From assembly GCF_001898805.1 (NCBI RefSeq), contig NZ_MKVJ01000020.1, positions 158,231 through 222,230 of the forward strand: DNA of 64,000 nucleotides, written 5' to 3'. Position 1 is the first letter of the stretch. Every line of letters begins with the position of its first letter. Both the position numbers and the translations under genes were made by a program. This DNA comes from Leifsonia sp. 71-9 (GTDB lineage: Bacteria > Actinomycetota > Actinomycetes > Actinomycetales > Microbacteriaceae). The notes under the pieces were generated by a model that was given only the letters and a program-made list of their open reading frames with translations, was not told where the DNA came from and made no database searches. Of this stretch, positions 23,944 to 32,808 are shown one piece after another.

Positions 23944-24537
23944 ATGAGCGACGACCGGGACCACGCCCTCGACGGCGTCGGCACGCGGCTCCGCACCCTG
24001 CGGACCAAGCGCGACCTGACGCTGACCGACCTCTCCGAGACCACCGGCATCTCGATCAGCACCCTCTCCCGTCTGGAATCGGGGACGCGGCGGCCGACCC
24101 TCGAACTGCTGCTCCCGCTCGCCCGCGCGCACGGGGTGACGCTCGACGACCTCGTCGATGCACCGCCGACCGGCGACCCGCGCGTGCACCTGCGTCCGCA
24201 GCGGCTCCACGGTCGCACGGTGGTGCCGCTCACACGCCGACCCGGCGGCATCCAGGCGTACAAGATGGTCATCCCGGCCGGCCCCGACATCCCCGAGCCG
24301 GATCCGCGCACGCACGAGGGCTACGAGTGGCTCTTCGTGCTCAACGGCCGGCTGCGCCTCGTGCTCGCCGAGCACGACCTCGTGCTCGAGCCGGGCCAGG
24401 CCGCCGAGTTCGACACGCGCGTGCCGCACTGGTTCGACCGGGCGGACGGGGAGAGCGTCGAGTTCCTCAGCCTCTTCGGCAAGCAGGGCGAGCGGATGCA
24501 CGTGCGGGCGCGGCCAGTCGGAGGCACGGCGGACTAG
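23944..24537 (+). CDS. XRE-family regulator with cupin domain
   Basis: The protein is 197 residues from ATG 23944, after a GAAGG site. Residues 8-68 form the HTH with 'LRTLRTKRDLTLTDLSETTGISISTLSRLESG', a textbook XRE core. Residues 105-195 are a cupin barrel with 'HEGYEWLFVLNGRLRLVLAEHDL' and 'GQAAEFDTRVPHWF', the two cupin motifs. It probably senses a small molecule and controls the divergent flavoprotein gene through the palindromes between them. Confidence 0.93.
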   Translation: MSDDRDHALDGVGTRLRTLRTKRDLTLTDLSETTGISISTLSRLESGTRRPTLELLLPLARAHGVTLDDLVDAPPTGDPRVHLRPQRLHGRTVVPLTRRPGGIQAYKMVIPAGPDIPEPDPRTHEGYEWLFVLNGRLRLVLAEHDLVLEPGQAAEFDTRVPHWFDRADGESVEFLSLFGKQGERMHVRARPVGGTAD

Positions 24538-24540
24538 GCT
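24535..24540 (+). promoter_or_regulatory. -10 box of a probable leaderless promoter
   Basis: TAGGCT overlaps the stop codon of the XRE-cupin gene and ends 8 bases before the GTG of the hydrolase at 24549. No ribosome site lies between. Confidence 0.5.
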
Positions 24541-24548
24541 GTTCGTTC

Positions 24549-25349
24549 GTGCCCGACTACGCCATCGCCGACGACGGGGCGCGCATCGCCTTCGCCGAGC
24601 GGGGGACCGGCGTCCCCGTCCTCCTCACCGCCGGCCAGGCGACCGGGATGCACGGCTGGGGGCCGTTCGCCGACGCGCTGGCGGAGGACTTCCGCGTCAT
24701 CGTCTTCGACCATCGGGGCATCGGCGCGAGCGATCTCGGCGACGCGGGGCATTACACGACGCGTGCGTTCGCCCAGGATGCCGTCGCCGTGCTCGACGCG
24801 GCCGGCGTCTCCGCCGCCCACGTGGTCGGTCATTCGATGGGCGGCCGCGTCGCCCAGTGGCTCGCCGCCGACGACCCGGAACGGGTGCGCCGCCTGGTGC
24901 TCATCGCGACCACGGCGAGCGACCGATCGGGCAAGAAACGCGACCCGGCCGTGATCGCCGACCTGCTCAGCGGCGACCGGGCGCGGATGACGCCGCTGTT
25001 CTTCGACGCCGACTGGGCGCTCGCGCATCCCGAGGTCGTGGATGCGTTCTTCACCCGCGTCGCCACGCGCGAAGCCCTCCGCGGTCACTTCGCCGCGAGC
25101 CGGGACCACGACGCCCGGGAGGTGCTGGCCGCGATCCGCGCCGAGACGCTCGTGCTCCACGGCGACCACGACGCGCTGACCCCGCTCGCCCAGGCGCGGC
25201 CCCTCGCCGAGGCGATCCCGCACGCCACCCTCCGCGCCTTCGATGCCGGCCACGGGCTGCACCTCGACACCCCGGAGGTGGTGGAGGCGGTGCGCGCGTT
25301 CCTGTTCCCGGTGCCGCCGCCGCGGGCGAGCGTCAGGCCGCGACCGTGA
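24549..25349 (+). CDS. alpha/beta hydrolase
   Basis: A 266-residue protein with the full hydrolase set: strand and loop 'RVIVFDHRGIGASDLG', nucleophile elbow 'VVGHSMGGRVAQWLA', acid in 'LVLHGDHDALTPLAQA' and His in 'AGHGLHLDTPEVV'. The length and the 'HRG.GAS' block match esterases and haloalkane/peroxidase-like members; substrate unknown. GTG 24549 is supported by the TAGGCT box 8 bases ahead. The gene overlaps the end of the DUF2252 gene by 17 bases, tail to tail. Confidence 0.9.
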   Translation: MPDYAIADDGARIAFAERGTGVPVLLTAGQATGMHGWGPFADALAEDFRVIVFDHRGIGASDLGDAGHYTTRAFAQDAVAVLDAAGVSAAHVVGHSMGGRVAQWLAADDPERVRRLVLIATTASDRSGKKRDPAVIADLLSGDRARMTPLFFDADWALAHPEVVDAFFTRVATREALRGHFAASRDHDAREVLAAIRAETLVLHGDHDALTPLAQARPLAEAIPHATLRAFDAGHGLHLDTPEVVEAVRAFLFPVPPPRASVRPRP

Positions 25350-26724
25350 ACCGTCCGTCGCGGGCGGCCTCCACGAACGCGGCGTAGTCCTCCTCGGCCT
25401 GATCGGCGTAGGCCGACGACCACCGGGCCACGGCGCGCGGGAAGCTGTCGCCCGAACCGAGATACCCGGAGACGAAGGCCGCCTTGGGCGACCGCGCGTG
25501 CGCCCGCGCGAGCACCACCGCGCAGATGCGCGCGTAGTCCCTGAACTGCGCACCGTTCATCGCCGGGATCTCGAACGACGCGTTGCGGTTGCGGAACAGC
25601 CGCAGATAGAAGGTGAAGCCGCCCTCCTTCAGGAACCCGAGGAACGGGTCGGAGACGGCCTGCAGGATCCGCTGGCACGCCACCACGCGATAGCCCTGCT
25701 GTTCGGGGAACAGCGCCGGGTCGAGGTAGCCCGGCAGCGGGGTGACGCCGCCGAACTGCTCCACGACGGAGGCTCCGGCCTCCTTGAGCTGGAGGATGAG
25801 CGTCTCCTCCGCCGGGCCGCGCAGCGCCAGGATGAAGCACCGCGTGCCGACGCTGCCCACGCCGACGACACGGCGGGCGACATCCAGCAGCCGGTACTGC
25901 GAGAGCAGCAGGGCCACGTTCGGCGGGACCGTCTCGCGATAGCGGTGGAAGGCCGCGTCGGCGAGCGCCCGGATCTCGGGTTCCGCCCGTTGCAGCACCG
26001 GCGGCCGGTCGACGAACCGCATCCCTCCGGCGCCGTCGTCCTCGAGTGCACGCCGGACCACGCGCTGGCTGGTGCGCTTGCCGGAGGCGACAGCGACCTC
26101 CTGGATCATCCGCACCGTGTCCGGCTGCAGCCGGCGCCGGCGCTCGTTCACCGAGGTCGGCCGGAAGTAGCGCTCGCGCAGCGTGCTCTTCAGGGTGCGG
26201 GCGAGCCAGTCGCGATAGCTGGCCGCGGCCTCCTCCGCGATGCCGACGAGCTCCTGCTCCGGTGCCCCGAGCGAGCGACCCGCGACGACGACGCTGCAGA
26301 GCAGCCGCTTCAGGTCCCACTCCCACGGACCGACGGTCGCCTCGTCGAAGTCGTTGATGTCGAACACCATCGCGTTCTCGGGGGAGCGGAACATGCCGAA
26401 GTTCGACAGGTGCGCGTCGCCGCAGACGACCACCTCGGCGCCGGTCGTCGGGCCGGTGGCCAGGTCGGCCGACTGGATGGCCGCGGTGCCGCGGTAGAAC
26501 GAGAACGCGTCGGTGCCCATCCGCTGCACCCGCAGGTCGACGAGCCACTGCAGGCGCGCCTCGTGCTGCGTCGCGAGGATGCCCAGCGGGTCACGGCCGG
26601 GGGACGGGCTGTACTCGGCGTGCGCGGAGCGCGGGACGCTCTCGCGCATCCCGCGGCCGGCCTCGCGGAGTTCGTCTTCGTCGAGCGGCGTCTCGGCCCG
26701 GTAGCCGACGGTGTCGATGTCCAT
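25333..26724 (-). CDS. DUF2252 family protein
   Basis: A 463-residue protein with a strong GAGGAGGG site before ATG 26724. The DUF2252 pattern is clear: 'R..RM..DAFSFYRGTA' near 70-82, 'GDAHLSNFG' (phosphotransferase-like HxxN of the kinase fold), 'FDINDFDEATVGPWEWDLKRL', and later 'RDYARICAVVLARAHARS'. The fold resembles aminoglycoside phosphotransferases and suggests a small-molecule kinase, but no reaction is established for the family. Confidence 0.92.
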   Translation of the reverse strand: MDIDTVGYRAETPLDEDELREAGRGMRESVPRSAHAEYSPSPGRDPLGILATQHEARLQWLVDLRVQRMGTDAFSFYRGTAAIQSADLATGPTTGAEVVVCGDAHLSNFGMFRSPENAMVFDINDFDEATVGPWEWDLKRLLCSVVVAGRSLGAPEQELVGIAEEAAASYRDWLARTLKSTLRERYFRPTSVNERRRRLQPDTVRMIQEVAVASGKRTSQRVVRRALEDDGAGGMRFVDRPPVLQRAEPEIRALADAAFHRYRETVPPNVALLLSQYRLLDVARRVVGVGSVGTRCFILALRGPAEETLILQLKEAGASVVEQFGGVTPLPGYLDPALFPEQQGYRVVACQRILQAVSDPFLGFLKEGGFTFYLRLFRNRNASFEIPAMNGAQFRDYARICAVVLARAHARSPKAAFVSGYLGSGDSFPRAVARWSSAYADQAEEDYAAFVEAARDGRFTVAA

Positions 26725-26811
26725 GCTGCACCCTCCTCGCGTCGTGGCGAGCCGCCGGCGCGCGTCGGGATGCGCTCGCGGGCGCGCTCAGCCTAGTGCC
26801 GGGGCGGCCGA

Positions 26812-26817
26812 TAGGTT
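26812..26817 (+). promoter_or_regulatory. -10 box of a probable leaderless promoter
   Basis: TAGGTT ends 7 bases before GTG 26825, with no ribosome site between. It fixes the start of the 114-residue gene, whose frame is open further upstream. Confidence 0.5.
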
Positions 26818-26824
26818 AGACCCC

Positions 26825-27169
26825 GTGGAGGACTGGATCGAGCACCGCCGGGCGGACGGCGAACGCGTGGGCTGGATGCGCCCGGAGGGCGAGGGATTCG
26901 TGCCCGTCGACCTCCTGGGCCGCGAAGTCTCGGGCGCCGTCGACTGGCTCACCGCCGAGGAGACGCTCGACGGCATCGGGATCGGCTACCTCGCCGACCT
27001 CTACGAACTGCGCCTGGACGACGGCAGCTGGCTGCGCGTGCGCCTGGCCGAGGTCTCGCCGAACCGCATCGTCGCGAAGCAGGACGACTTCGGCGCGGTG
27101 GGTGCGCCGCAGCTGTACTACACGCTGCCCTTCCCGCTCCCGGAGACGCTGCGACCGCTGTCGCGCTGA
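26825..27169 (+). CDS. small conserved protein, unknown
   Basis: A 114-residue acidic soluble protein (starts VEDWIEHRRADGERVGWM). A central 'LADLYELRLDDGSWLRVRLAEVSPNRIVAKQDDFG' looks like beta-strand-rich sequence, and the end 'YYTLPFPLPETLRPLSR' is proline-rich. No family recognised. The start is set by the TAGGTT box 7 bases ahead. Its 3' 52 bases overlap the broken Doc gene on the other strand. Confidence 0.68.
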   Translation: MEDWIEHRRADGERVGWMRPEGEGFVPVDLLGREVSGAVDWLTAEETLDGIGIGYLADLYELRLDDGSWLRVRLAEVSPNRIVAKQDDFGAVGAPQLYYTLPFPLPETLRPLSR

Positions 27170-27480
27170 GGCGCCGTGAACCAGACCGCGAGCCGCCGGG
27201 CGATCGCACCGATCTCCTCGATCTCCCCGGCAGCGACGGCCGGGATGAGGTCGAACTGCGCGTCCTCGTCGTACCGCTGTTCGCAGCCGTTGAGCTGCAA
27301 GAAGAGCACGCAGAGGACCCATCCGGTGCGCTTGTTGCCGTCCAGCAGGGCGTTGTTGCGCAGGAGCGAGTGCAGCAGCGCCGCGCCCTTCGCGTGGACG
27401 TCGGGGTAGGCGTCGCGGCCGAACAGGGTGGCCGCCGGCCGTGCCGGGTCTGGTGCGCCGCGCGCCGCGCTCGTAGCATC
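27118..27480 (-). pseudogene. truncated Doc/Fic-type toxin with mutated motif
   Basis: The reading frame on the minus strand carries the C-terminal two-thirds of a Doc (death-on-curing) protein: 'ATLFGRDAYPDVHAKGAALLHSLL', then 'LLDGNKRTGWVLCVLFLQLNG'. Doc proteins need H-x-F/L-x-D-G-N-K-R; here the His position reads Asn (codon AAC for CAC) in 'RNNALLDGNKR'. The first 35 or so residues of the family are missing, no start codon occurs in frame nearby, and no antitoxin gene adjoins. A dead toxin remnant is the best reading. Confidence 0.8.
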
Positions 27481-27519
27481 GCGGGGGACGGGGAGGCTCC
27501 CGGGAATGGACGCGACGCG

Positions 27520-28611
27520 ATGATCCCGCTGACGATCGGAACCCTGGTGGAGGCGCCGGAGCGCCCCGCCGTGATCGACGCCTCCCGGTTCAACCGGCAC
27601 ACGTTCTGGTGCGGGCAGAGCGGGTCGGGCAAGACGTACGCCCTCGGCGTCGTGCTGGAGCAACTGCTCCTCGAGACCGAGCTGTCGATGGCCGTCCTCG
27701 ACCCGAACGCCGATTTCGTGCACCTGGCCGAGACCCACGACGACGCCGATCCGGAAACGGCCGCTCGGTATGCCGATGCCGACATCCGGGTGTTCCACAG
27801 CAGCACGATGCAGGAGCCGCAGCTGCACACGCGCTACGTGGATCTCAGCGTGCGATCGCAGGCCGCCGTCGGGCGTCTGGACCCGATCGAGGACGAGGAG
27901 GAGTACAACGCCCTCCTGCATCTCGACAAGAGCGCAGCGCACTTCGAGAAGAGCGCCTTCCTCGACGCGCTGTCGCGCTCCGACGACCCGGCCCGACGGC
28001 GTCTGGGACTTCGGATCGACAACCTCGAGATCCTGGACTGGCCGCTCTGGTCGTTCGGCCGCGCCTCCACGGTCGACGCGCTCGACGAGCGTCCGCGGGC
28101 GACCGTCCTCGATGTGGGCGGCTTCTCGCACGTCAGCGAGCCGCAGGCGGCCGCCCTGTGCGTGCTGGAGCATCTCTGGGAGCACCGGATGGACCGCCGC
28201 CCGCTGCTCATCGTGATCGACGAGGCGCACAACTTCTGCCCGCCCACCGCCCGCAACGACATCGAGCGCCAGCTGACCGAGCAGATCATCCAGATCGCCG
28301 CCGAGGGGCGGAAGTTCGGGCTGTGGCTGTTCCTCTCCACGCAGCGCCCGTCGAAGATCCACCCGAACGTGCTCTCGCAGTGCGACAACCTCGGGCTGAT
28401 GCGCATGAACGCTCCGCGCGACCTCGCCGAGATCGCGGACGTGTTCGGCTTCGTCCCGTCGTACCTGCTCGAACAGTCGCCGACGTTCCGCAAAGGCGAG
28501 GCGCTCTTCGCCGGCGGGTTCTCGGACGAGCCGCAGCTGGTGCGGGTGGGGCGCCGGCTCACGGTGGAGGGTGGCGGCGATCTGACCGTGCAGGCGAGGG
28601 CGGCGGGATGA
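27520..28611 (+). CDS. HerA/VirB4-like P-loop ATPase (DUF87-type)
   Basis: The protein is 363 residues from ATG 27520. 'HTFWCGQSGSGKTYALGVVLEQLL' gives Walker A at 32-39. Walker B with acidic pair is 'LLIVIDEAHNFCPP'. 'QIIQIAAEGRKFGLWLFLSTQRPSKI' is the motif III and arginine region of the HerA-FtsK superfamily ('EGRKFG..L..atQrP'). Such hexameric pumps move DNA or act in defence, conjugation or repair. No nuclease (NurA, SIR2) is next to it. The next gene, a membrane protein, overlaps by four bases, which suggests a membrane-coupled role. Confidence 0.9.
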   Translation: MIPLTIGTLVEAPERPAVIDASRFNRHTFWCGQSGSGKTYALGVVLEQLLLETELSMAVLDPNADFVHLAETHDDADPETAARYADADIRVFHSSTMQEPQLHTRYVDLSVRSQAAVGRLDPIEDEEEYNALLHLDKSAAHFEKSAFLDALSRSDDPARRRLGLRIDNLEILDWPLWSFGRASTVDALDERPRATVLDVGGFSHVSEPQAAALCVLEHLWEHRMDRRPLLIVIDEAHNFCPPTARNDIERQLTEQIIQIAAEGRKFGLWLFLSTQRPSKIHPNVLSQCDNLGLMRMNAPRDLAEIADVFGFVPSYLLEQSPTFRKGEALFAGGFSDEPQLVRVGRRLTVEGGGDLTVQARAAG

Positions 28612-29165
28612 GCGGCGAGCCCGACCCGTCGATGGACCTGAACCAGTCCGACGACCAGACCGTCCGCGTGCAGCGCGCCCTCTGGCGGCACTGGGGCACG
28701 CCGGCGGCCATCTACGGGACCATCGTGTACGCGAGCGTCGTGGCCGCGTCGTCGCTCGAGGACGACCACCCCGACTCGGCCCTGCGGATCCTGGCCTTCA
28801 GCCTCATCAGCATCGTCGTGTTCTGGCTCGCCCACGTGTACTCGACCGCGCTCGGGTTCCACGGCGATGCGGCCCACGTGCGGGACCGCCTGCGCGACTC
28901 GCTGCGGCATGCCATGGCGGAATCGGCCGGGATGCTGGAGGCTGCGGTCATCCCGAGCGTCCCTCTGCTGCTGGCGACGCTGGGCGTGCTGGACGCCGAG
29001 ACGGCCGTCACGATCGCGCTCTGGCTGGCCGTGCTCATGCTGGCGCTTCTCGGCTACCTGGTCTTCCTCGTCCGAGGCCGACCGATCGGGATCTGCCTCC
29101 TCGGTGCCGTGGTCACCGGGCTGTTCGGGGTGCTCGTGATCCTGTTGAAGATCGCCCTGCACTGA
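28608..29165 (+). CDS. membrane protein coupled to the HerA-like ATPase
   Basis: The protein is 185 residues from ATG 28608, ATGA overlap with the ATPase gene. Five hydrophobic helices are visible (about 33-50, 60-80, 110-128, 133-152 and 158-182). The 28-residue acidic N terminus is cytoplasmic-looking ('SMDLNQSDDQTVRV'). No family was recognised. A short loop 'STALGFHGDAAHVRDRLRDSL' joins helix 2 and 3. The tight coupling implies a shared function with the ATPase. Confidence 0.75.
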   Translation: MSGEPDPSMDLNQSDDQTVRVQRALWRHWGTPAAIYGTIVYASVVAASSLEDDHPDSALRILAFSLISIVVFWLAHVYSTALGFHGDAAHVRDRLRDSLRHAMAESAGMLEAAVIPSVPLLLATLGVLDAETAVTIALWLAVLMLALLGYLVFLVRGRPIGICLLGAVVTGLFGVLVILLKIALH

Positions 29166-29189
29166 GGCCGCGCCTGTCGCATCCCTCCC

Positions 29190-29861
29190 TCAGAACGCCG
29201 CGATCCCCTTGCCGATGAGAACCACGCCGATCACGAGCAGCAGCACCGACATGACCGTCGCGTTGTTGCCGACGAGCCAACCGCGGAGGGAGTCCAGCGG
29301 CCCGCGGATGCGATCCGCGGCCAGCAGGTAGCCGATCACCGGGATCGCGACGGAGCTGGCGGCGACGATCACGAAGATCACGATCACGACGATGTCCGCG
29401 CCGACCGACAGCCCGGCCGTGCCGATCGCGACGCCGGCGCCGGCGGCGAGCAGCAGGTTCTTGGGGTTCACCGCGGCCAGGATGAACGCGAGGCCGAGGC
29501 TGCGCCCGGCCGTCATCTGGTCGATGGCGGCCATCCACTTCGGCAGCGCCGCGGTCTCGCCGGGCTTGGGCCGCGAGCGCCACTGCCGCAGCGCGAGGAG
29601 GAGCAGGAGCACGCCCAGGACGATCTTGATCGTCCCGCCGATCGGCTGCGACGCGTCGGGGTCGGCGGCCGGGATGAGCCCGGACAGCAGGGTGAAGACG
29701 ACCACCGCCACGATGATGCCGAGCAGCCACCCGAGCAGGAAGCCGACGCTCGTGCCGCGCGCCTTCGGCGACAGCAGCATCAGGATCGCCGCGATGATCG
29801 GAATCGGGCTGATCGCGATCCCCAGTGCCAACGGAAGCGTGTCTCCGATCGCTCCACCCAT
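29190..29861 (-). CDS. GAP family protein (Sap/LysE-like membrane protein)
   Basis: A 223-residue membrane protein with six helices. 'PLALGIAISPIPIIAAILMLLSPKAR' at the start and 'AAVNPKNLLLAAGAGVAIG' in the middle are the diagnostic GAP/Sap signature (ISP.P.iaai..L.....aN.KN). In mycobacteria Gap assists glycopeptidolipid transport; here the cargo is unknown. A good AAAGGA site precedes ATG 29861. It ends a four-gene operon (SHOCT, SulP, AI-2E, GAP), starting 3 bases after the previous stop. Confidence 0.9.
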   Translation of the reverse strand: MGGAIGDTLPLALGIAISPIPIIAAILMLLSPKARGTSVGFLLGWLLGIIVAVVVFTLLSGLIPAADPDASQPIGGTIKIVLGVLLLLLALRQWRSRPKPGETAALPKWMAAIDQMTAGRSLGLAFILAAVNPKNLLLAAGAGVAIGTAGLSVGADIVVIVIFVIVAASSVAIPVIGYLLAADRIRGPLDSLRGWLVGNNATVMSVLLLVIGVVLIGKGIAAF

Positions 29862-29864
29862 GTG

Positions 29865-31073
29865 TCAGTCCTTTCGTCGGTCGTCGTGGTGAACCCTGTG
29901 TTCCGTGCGCTCCGCCTTGCGGGCCGCGGACTCCTCTTTCATGAGCACCCTCGTCTCGCTCAGATCGCCGATCGCCGCCCGCCAGACGCGGGCACGCGGG
30001 TCGGAGTCGATCAGCACCGCGCGCACCAGGAGGGTGAGCGGCACGGCGAGGATGGCGCCGAGCGGCCCGAGCACGACGGCCCAGAACAGCACGGAGAAGA
30101 ACGTGAGGGTCTGACTGAGCGCCACCGCGTTGCCGACGACCTTCGGCTGGACGATCGACTGCACGACCGCGTTGATGATCCCGTAGACCACGATCACGGC
30201 GACGACCGTGCCCCAGCCGCCCGTCAGGTAGCCGAAGACGAGCGGGGGGACGATCGCGATGAAGTACCCGACGTTCGGGATGTAGCTGCACAGGAAGGCG
30301 AGGATCGCCCAGAGCAGCGCGGCCGGCACGCCGAGCAGCCAGAGCGCGAAGCCGTTGATCACGCCCTGCACCAGTCCGAGCACGGTGGTGACGACCATGT
30401 AGCGGCGCACGCTGTGCGCGAAGCCGCTCATCGCGTAGACGAGGTTCGGGCGGGTCGGCTCGAGCTGCCGCAGCAGCGTCGGGGTGTAGGCCGCATCGGC
30501 GGGCATCAGGATGAGCATCGTCAGCACGACCACCCCGAACGACAGGAACCCGAACGCACCGCCCAGCAGCCCGGTGAAGAAGTCGAGGAACTTGGCCGGG
30601 TCGAAGCCGGACGCGATGGTCTTGACCTCCTGCGGGCCGACTCCGATGCTCTGGAGCCACGTTCCGATGTCGGCGCCGATCTGCTCGAGCTGGCCCTTGT
30701 ACTGCGGCAGCATGCCCACGAACTGCGCGAGGGCGACGATGAGGACGGCCGCGAAGCCCGCGAGCAGGGCGAACACGGTGAGCGCGACCGCGCCGGTGGC
30801 GACGCCCTCCGGCGTCCCGTGCCGGGTGAGCCACACCCGCACCGGCTGCGCGCAGATCGTGAGCACGAGAGCAAGGAGGGTCGGGGCCAGGATGCTGCCG
30901 ATGGCGGCCATCCCGAACGCCACGACCACCGCGGAGGCGAGGGCCAGGAGGATGCGCACGCCGCGTCCCGTGCCCGCGCCGGTGCCGTCGCCGCCGGAGT
31001 CGGTCGCGGTGGGCGGTGCGGGTTCCGGCGCCTTCGCACGGCGGTGGAACGGCCACCACTCAGGGGCGGGCAT
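29865..31073 (-). CDS. AI-2E family transporter (YdiK/PerM type)
   Basis: The protein is 402 residues from ATG 31073, overlapping the SulP stop by 14 bases. About eight helices are grouped 3+5, with a long amphipathic section ('VGMLPQYKGQLEQIGADIG') between. The PF01594 block 'GVPAALLWAILAFLCSYIPNVGYFIAIVPP' with P-N-V-G-Y is diagnostic. Family members have been called autoinducer-2 exporters, but most are probably proton/sodium antiporters or envelope helpers. The C-terminal tail 'RKAERTEHRVHHDDRRKD' is highly charged. Confidence 0.9.
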   Translation of the reverse strand: MPAPEWWPFHRRAKAPEPAPPTATDSGGDGTGAGTGRGVRILLALASAVVVAFGMAAIGSILAPTLLALVLTICAQPVRVWLTRHGTPEGVATGAVALTVFALLAGFAAVLIVALAQFVGMLPQYKGQLEQIGADIGTWLQSIGVGPQEVKTIASGFDPAKFLDFFTGLLGGAFGFLSFGVVVLTMLILMPADAAYTPTLLRQLEPTRPNLVYAMSGFAHSVRRYMVVTTVLGLVQGVINGFALWLLGVPAALLWAILAFLCSYIPNVGYFIAIVPPLVFGYLTGGWGTVVAVIVVYGIINAVVQSIVQPKVVGNAVALSQTLTFFSVLFWAVVLGPLGAILAVPLTLLVRAVLIDSDPRARVWRAAIGDLSETRVLMKEESAARKAERTEHRVHHDDRRKD

Positions 31074-32769
31074 GATCGTCCGCGTCCGTGCGGAGCGCGG
31101 CGAGCGCCTCCCGGTTGGTCTCGAAGTAGCGCACGCCGTCGCCCAGGCACAGGTGCTCGATCCGCTCCCGGATCCCCGGGCGGACGCGCGAGAGAGACAG
31201 ATCGGCGTTCTGCCGCTGCAGGAACTCCTGCAGCCCCTCCCACGACTCGGCACCGGTGACGTCGATGTCGGTGACGGCCTCCATGTCGAGCACGAGGTGG
31301 GCGGCGCCGGCGGATTCGACCGCGCCCTCGACCGCCTGCTGGAACACGGTGCTGTTCGCGAAGAAGAGCGGAGCCGCGAGCCGGACCACGATGACGCCGG
31401 GCGCGGTCTGCTCGCCGCTGGGCGCCTCCGCCAGCAGTGAGGCGTTCGGGTCGCCGTCGGCCTTGAGCGTGTCGATGGGCGGGTTCGCGGCACGGCGGGT
31501 GACGTTGATCACGGCCAGCACGAAGGCGATGACGATGCCCGCGATGGGGCCGATCAGCAGGGCGCCGAGGAAGCAGACCGCGCCGATCACGAACTCGAAG
31601 CGGTCCAGCCGCCAGAGCTGGGCGAAGTCGCGGATGCCGAGGAGCGGCACGACGGCGACCGCGACGATGGTGCCGATGGCGGGGGAGGGGACGTCCTCCA
31701 GCAGCGCCGTGCCGAAGATCAGGAGCAGCAGCGTGCCGAGCGCGGTGATCAGCGTGGGCAGCTGGGTGCGGGAGCCGGCCTGGTCCATCGCCGCGGTGCG
31801 GGAGGTGGAGGAGCCGACCGTGAAGGCGCCGGTGACGCCCGCGCCCAGGTTCGCGACGCCGAAGGCGAAGAGGTCGCGGTTGGGGCGCGTCGGGTAGTCG
31901 CGCTTCTGGCCGTAGGAGCGGGAGACGAGCAGCCCTTCGCCCATCGTGACCATCGTGAGCGCGATCGCCGACGGCACGAGGGCGAGCCAGTCGGTCCACG
32001 CGATCACCGGCCAGGTGAAGGTCGGGGGTCCGGCATCGACCTTGCCGAGCACGGAGACGCCCGCCTTCTGGGCGTCGGTCAGCACGACGACGATGGTGCC
32101 GACGATCAATACGATGAGCGCCCACGGGACGGCCGCGGCGATCCGCCGCCCGACGAGCAGGACCACGAGCGCGCCGAGGGAGATGACGAGCGACCAGATG
32201 TTGAGCTTCGGGAGACCCGTGATCAGGCCGCCGAGCTTCTCGAGGAACTCGCCGCCGCTGTCGATCTTCACCCCGAGCATCTTCGCCGCCTGCGACACCA
32301 GGATGTCGAGCGCGAGGCCGCCGACGAAGCCGATCAGGATGGGCTTCGAGAGGAAGTTCGCCAGGAACCCGAGCTTGAAGAACGAGCAGAGCAGGAAGAG
32401 CACGCCGCCAATGAGCGCCTGCGCGAGCGCGAGGACGATGTAGTCCTTGCCGCCGGCCACGGCCATGCCGCCGAGGGAGGACGCGACGAGCGCGGCCGCC
32501 GCAGCGTCCGGCGACGCGACGAGCTGGCGCGACGAGACCGTGAGCGCGTACAGCACCGCCGGCACGACGAGGGCGTACAGGCCGGCCGTCGGCGGCAGCC
32601 CGGCGATCTGCGCGTACCCGATGTTGAGCGGGATGGCGATGGCGAGCAGGGTGATGCCGGCCAGCACCTCCTGCAGCCAGGTGCTGCGGTTCAGACCCGC
32701 GAGGGGCCGGATGCGCGACGGCGCCGGCGACCGGGTGGCCGTCGGCGCCGCCGATGCGGATTCGGGCAC
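31060..32769 (-). CDS. SulP family inorganic anion transporter with STAS domain
   Basis: A 569-residue SLC26-type carrier with about twelve to fourteen helices from residue 35 to 425 and a cytoplasmic STAS domain from about 450. The N-terminal signature is 'AIAIPLNIGYAQIAGLPPTAGLYALVVP'; the 'GLALDILVSQAAKML' helix and 'FTVGSSTSRTAAMDQAG' loop are also typical. STAS shows 'FFANSTVFQQAVEGAV' and 'VLDMEAVTDIDVTGAESWEGL'. It could carry sulfate, bicarbonate or dicarboxylate. Second in its operon. A separate SulP at 34619 is not a close copy. Confidence 0.93.
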   Translation of the reverse strand: MPESASAAPTATRSPAPSRIRPLAGLNRSTWLQEVLAGITLLAIAIPLNIGYAQIAGLPPTAGLYALVVPAVLYALTVSSRQLVASPDAAAAALVASSLGGMAVAGGKDYIVLALAQALIGGVLFLLCSFFKLGFLANFLSKPILIGFVGGLALDILVSQAAKMLGVKIDSGGEFLEKLGGLITGLPKLNIWSLVISLGALVVLLVGRRIAAAVPWALIVLIVGTIVVVLTDAQKAGVSVLGKVDAGPPTFTWPVIAWTDWLALVPSAIALTMVTMGEGLLVSRSYGQKRDYPTRPNRDLFAFGVANLGAGVTGAFTVGSSTSRTAAMDQAGSRTQLPTLITALGTLLLLIFGTALLEDVPSPAIGTIVAVAVVPLLGIRDFAQLWRLDRFEFVIGAVCFLGALLIGPIAGIVIAFVLAVINVTRRAANPPIDTLKADGDPNASLLAEAPSGEQTAPGVIVVRLAAPLFFANSTVFQQAVEGAVESAGAAHLVLDMEAVTDIDVTGAESWEGLQEFLQRQNADLSLSRVRPGIRERIEHLCLGDGVRYFETNREALAALRTDADDHARP

Positions 32770-32808
32770 GTCAGCTCACCTCTCCTGGTCGGATGACGTA
32801 CCGGATGC

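Noticed and set aside
27118-27480. Functional Doc toxin
   Set aside because: No start codon, missing N-terminal third, His to Asn in the active motif and no Phd-type antitoxin.
27520-29165. SIR2-HerA or NurA-HerA defence/repair pair
   Set aside because: No SIR2, NurA or other nuclease gene adjoins; the coupled partner is a membrane protein. The ATPase alone does not justify the label.
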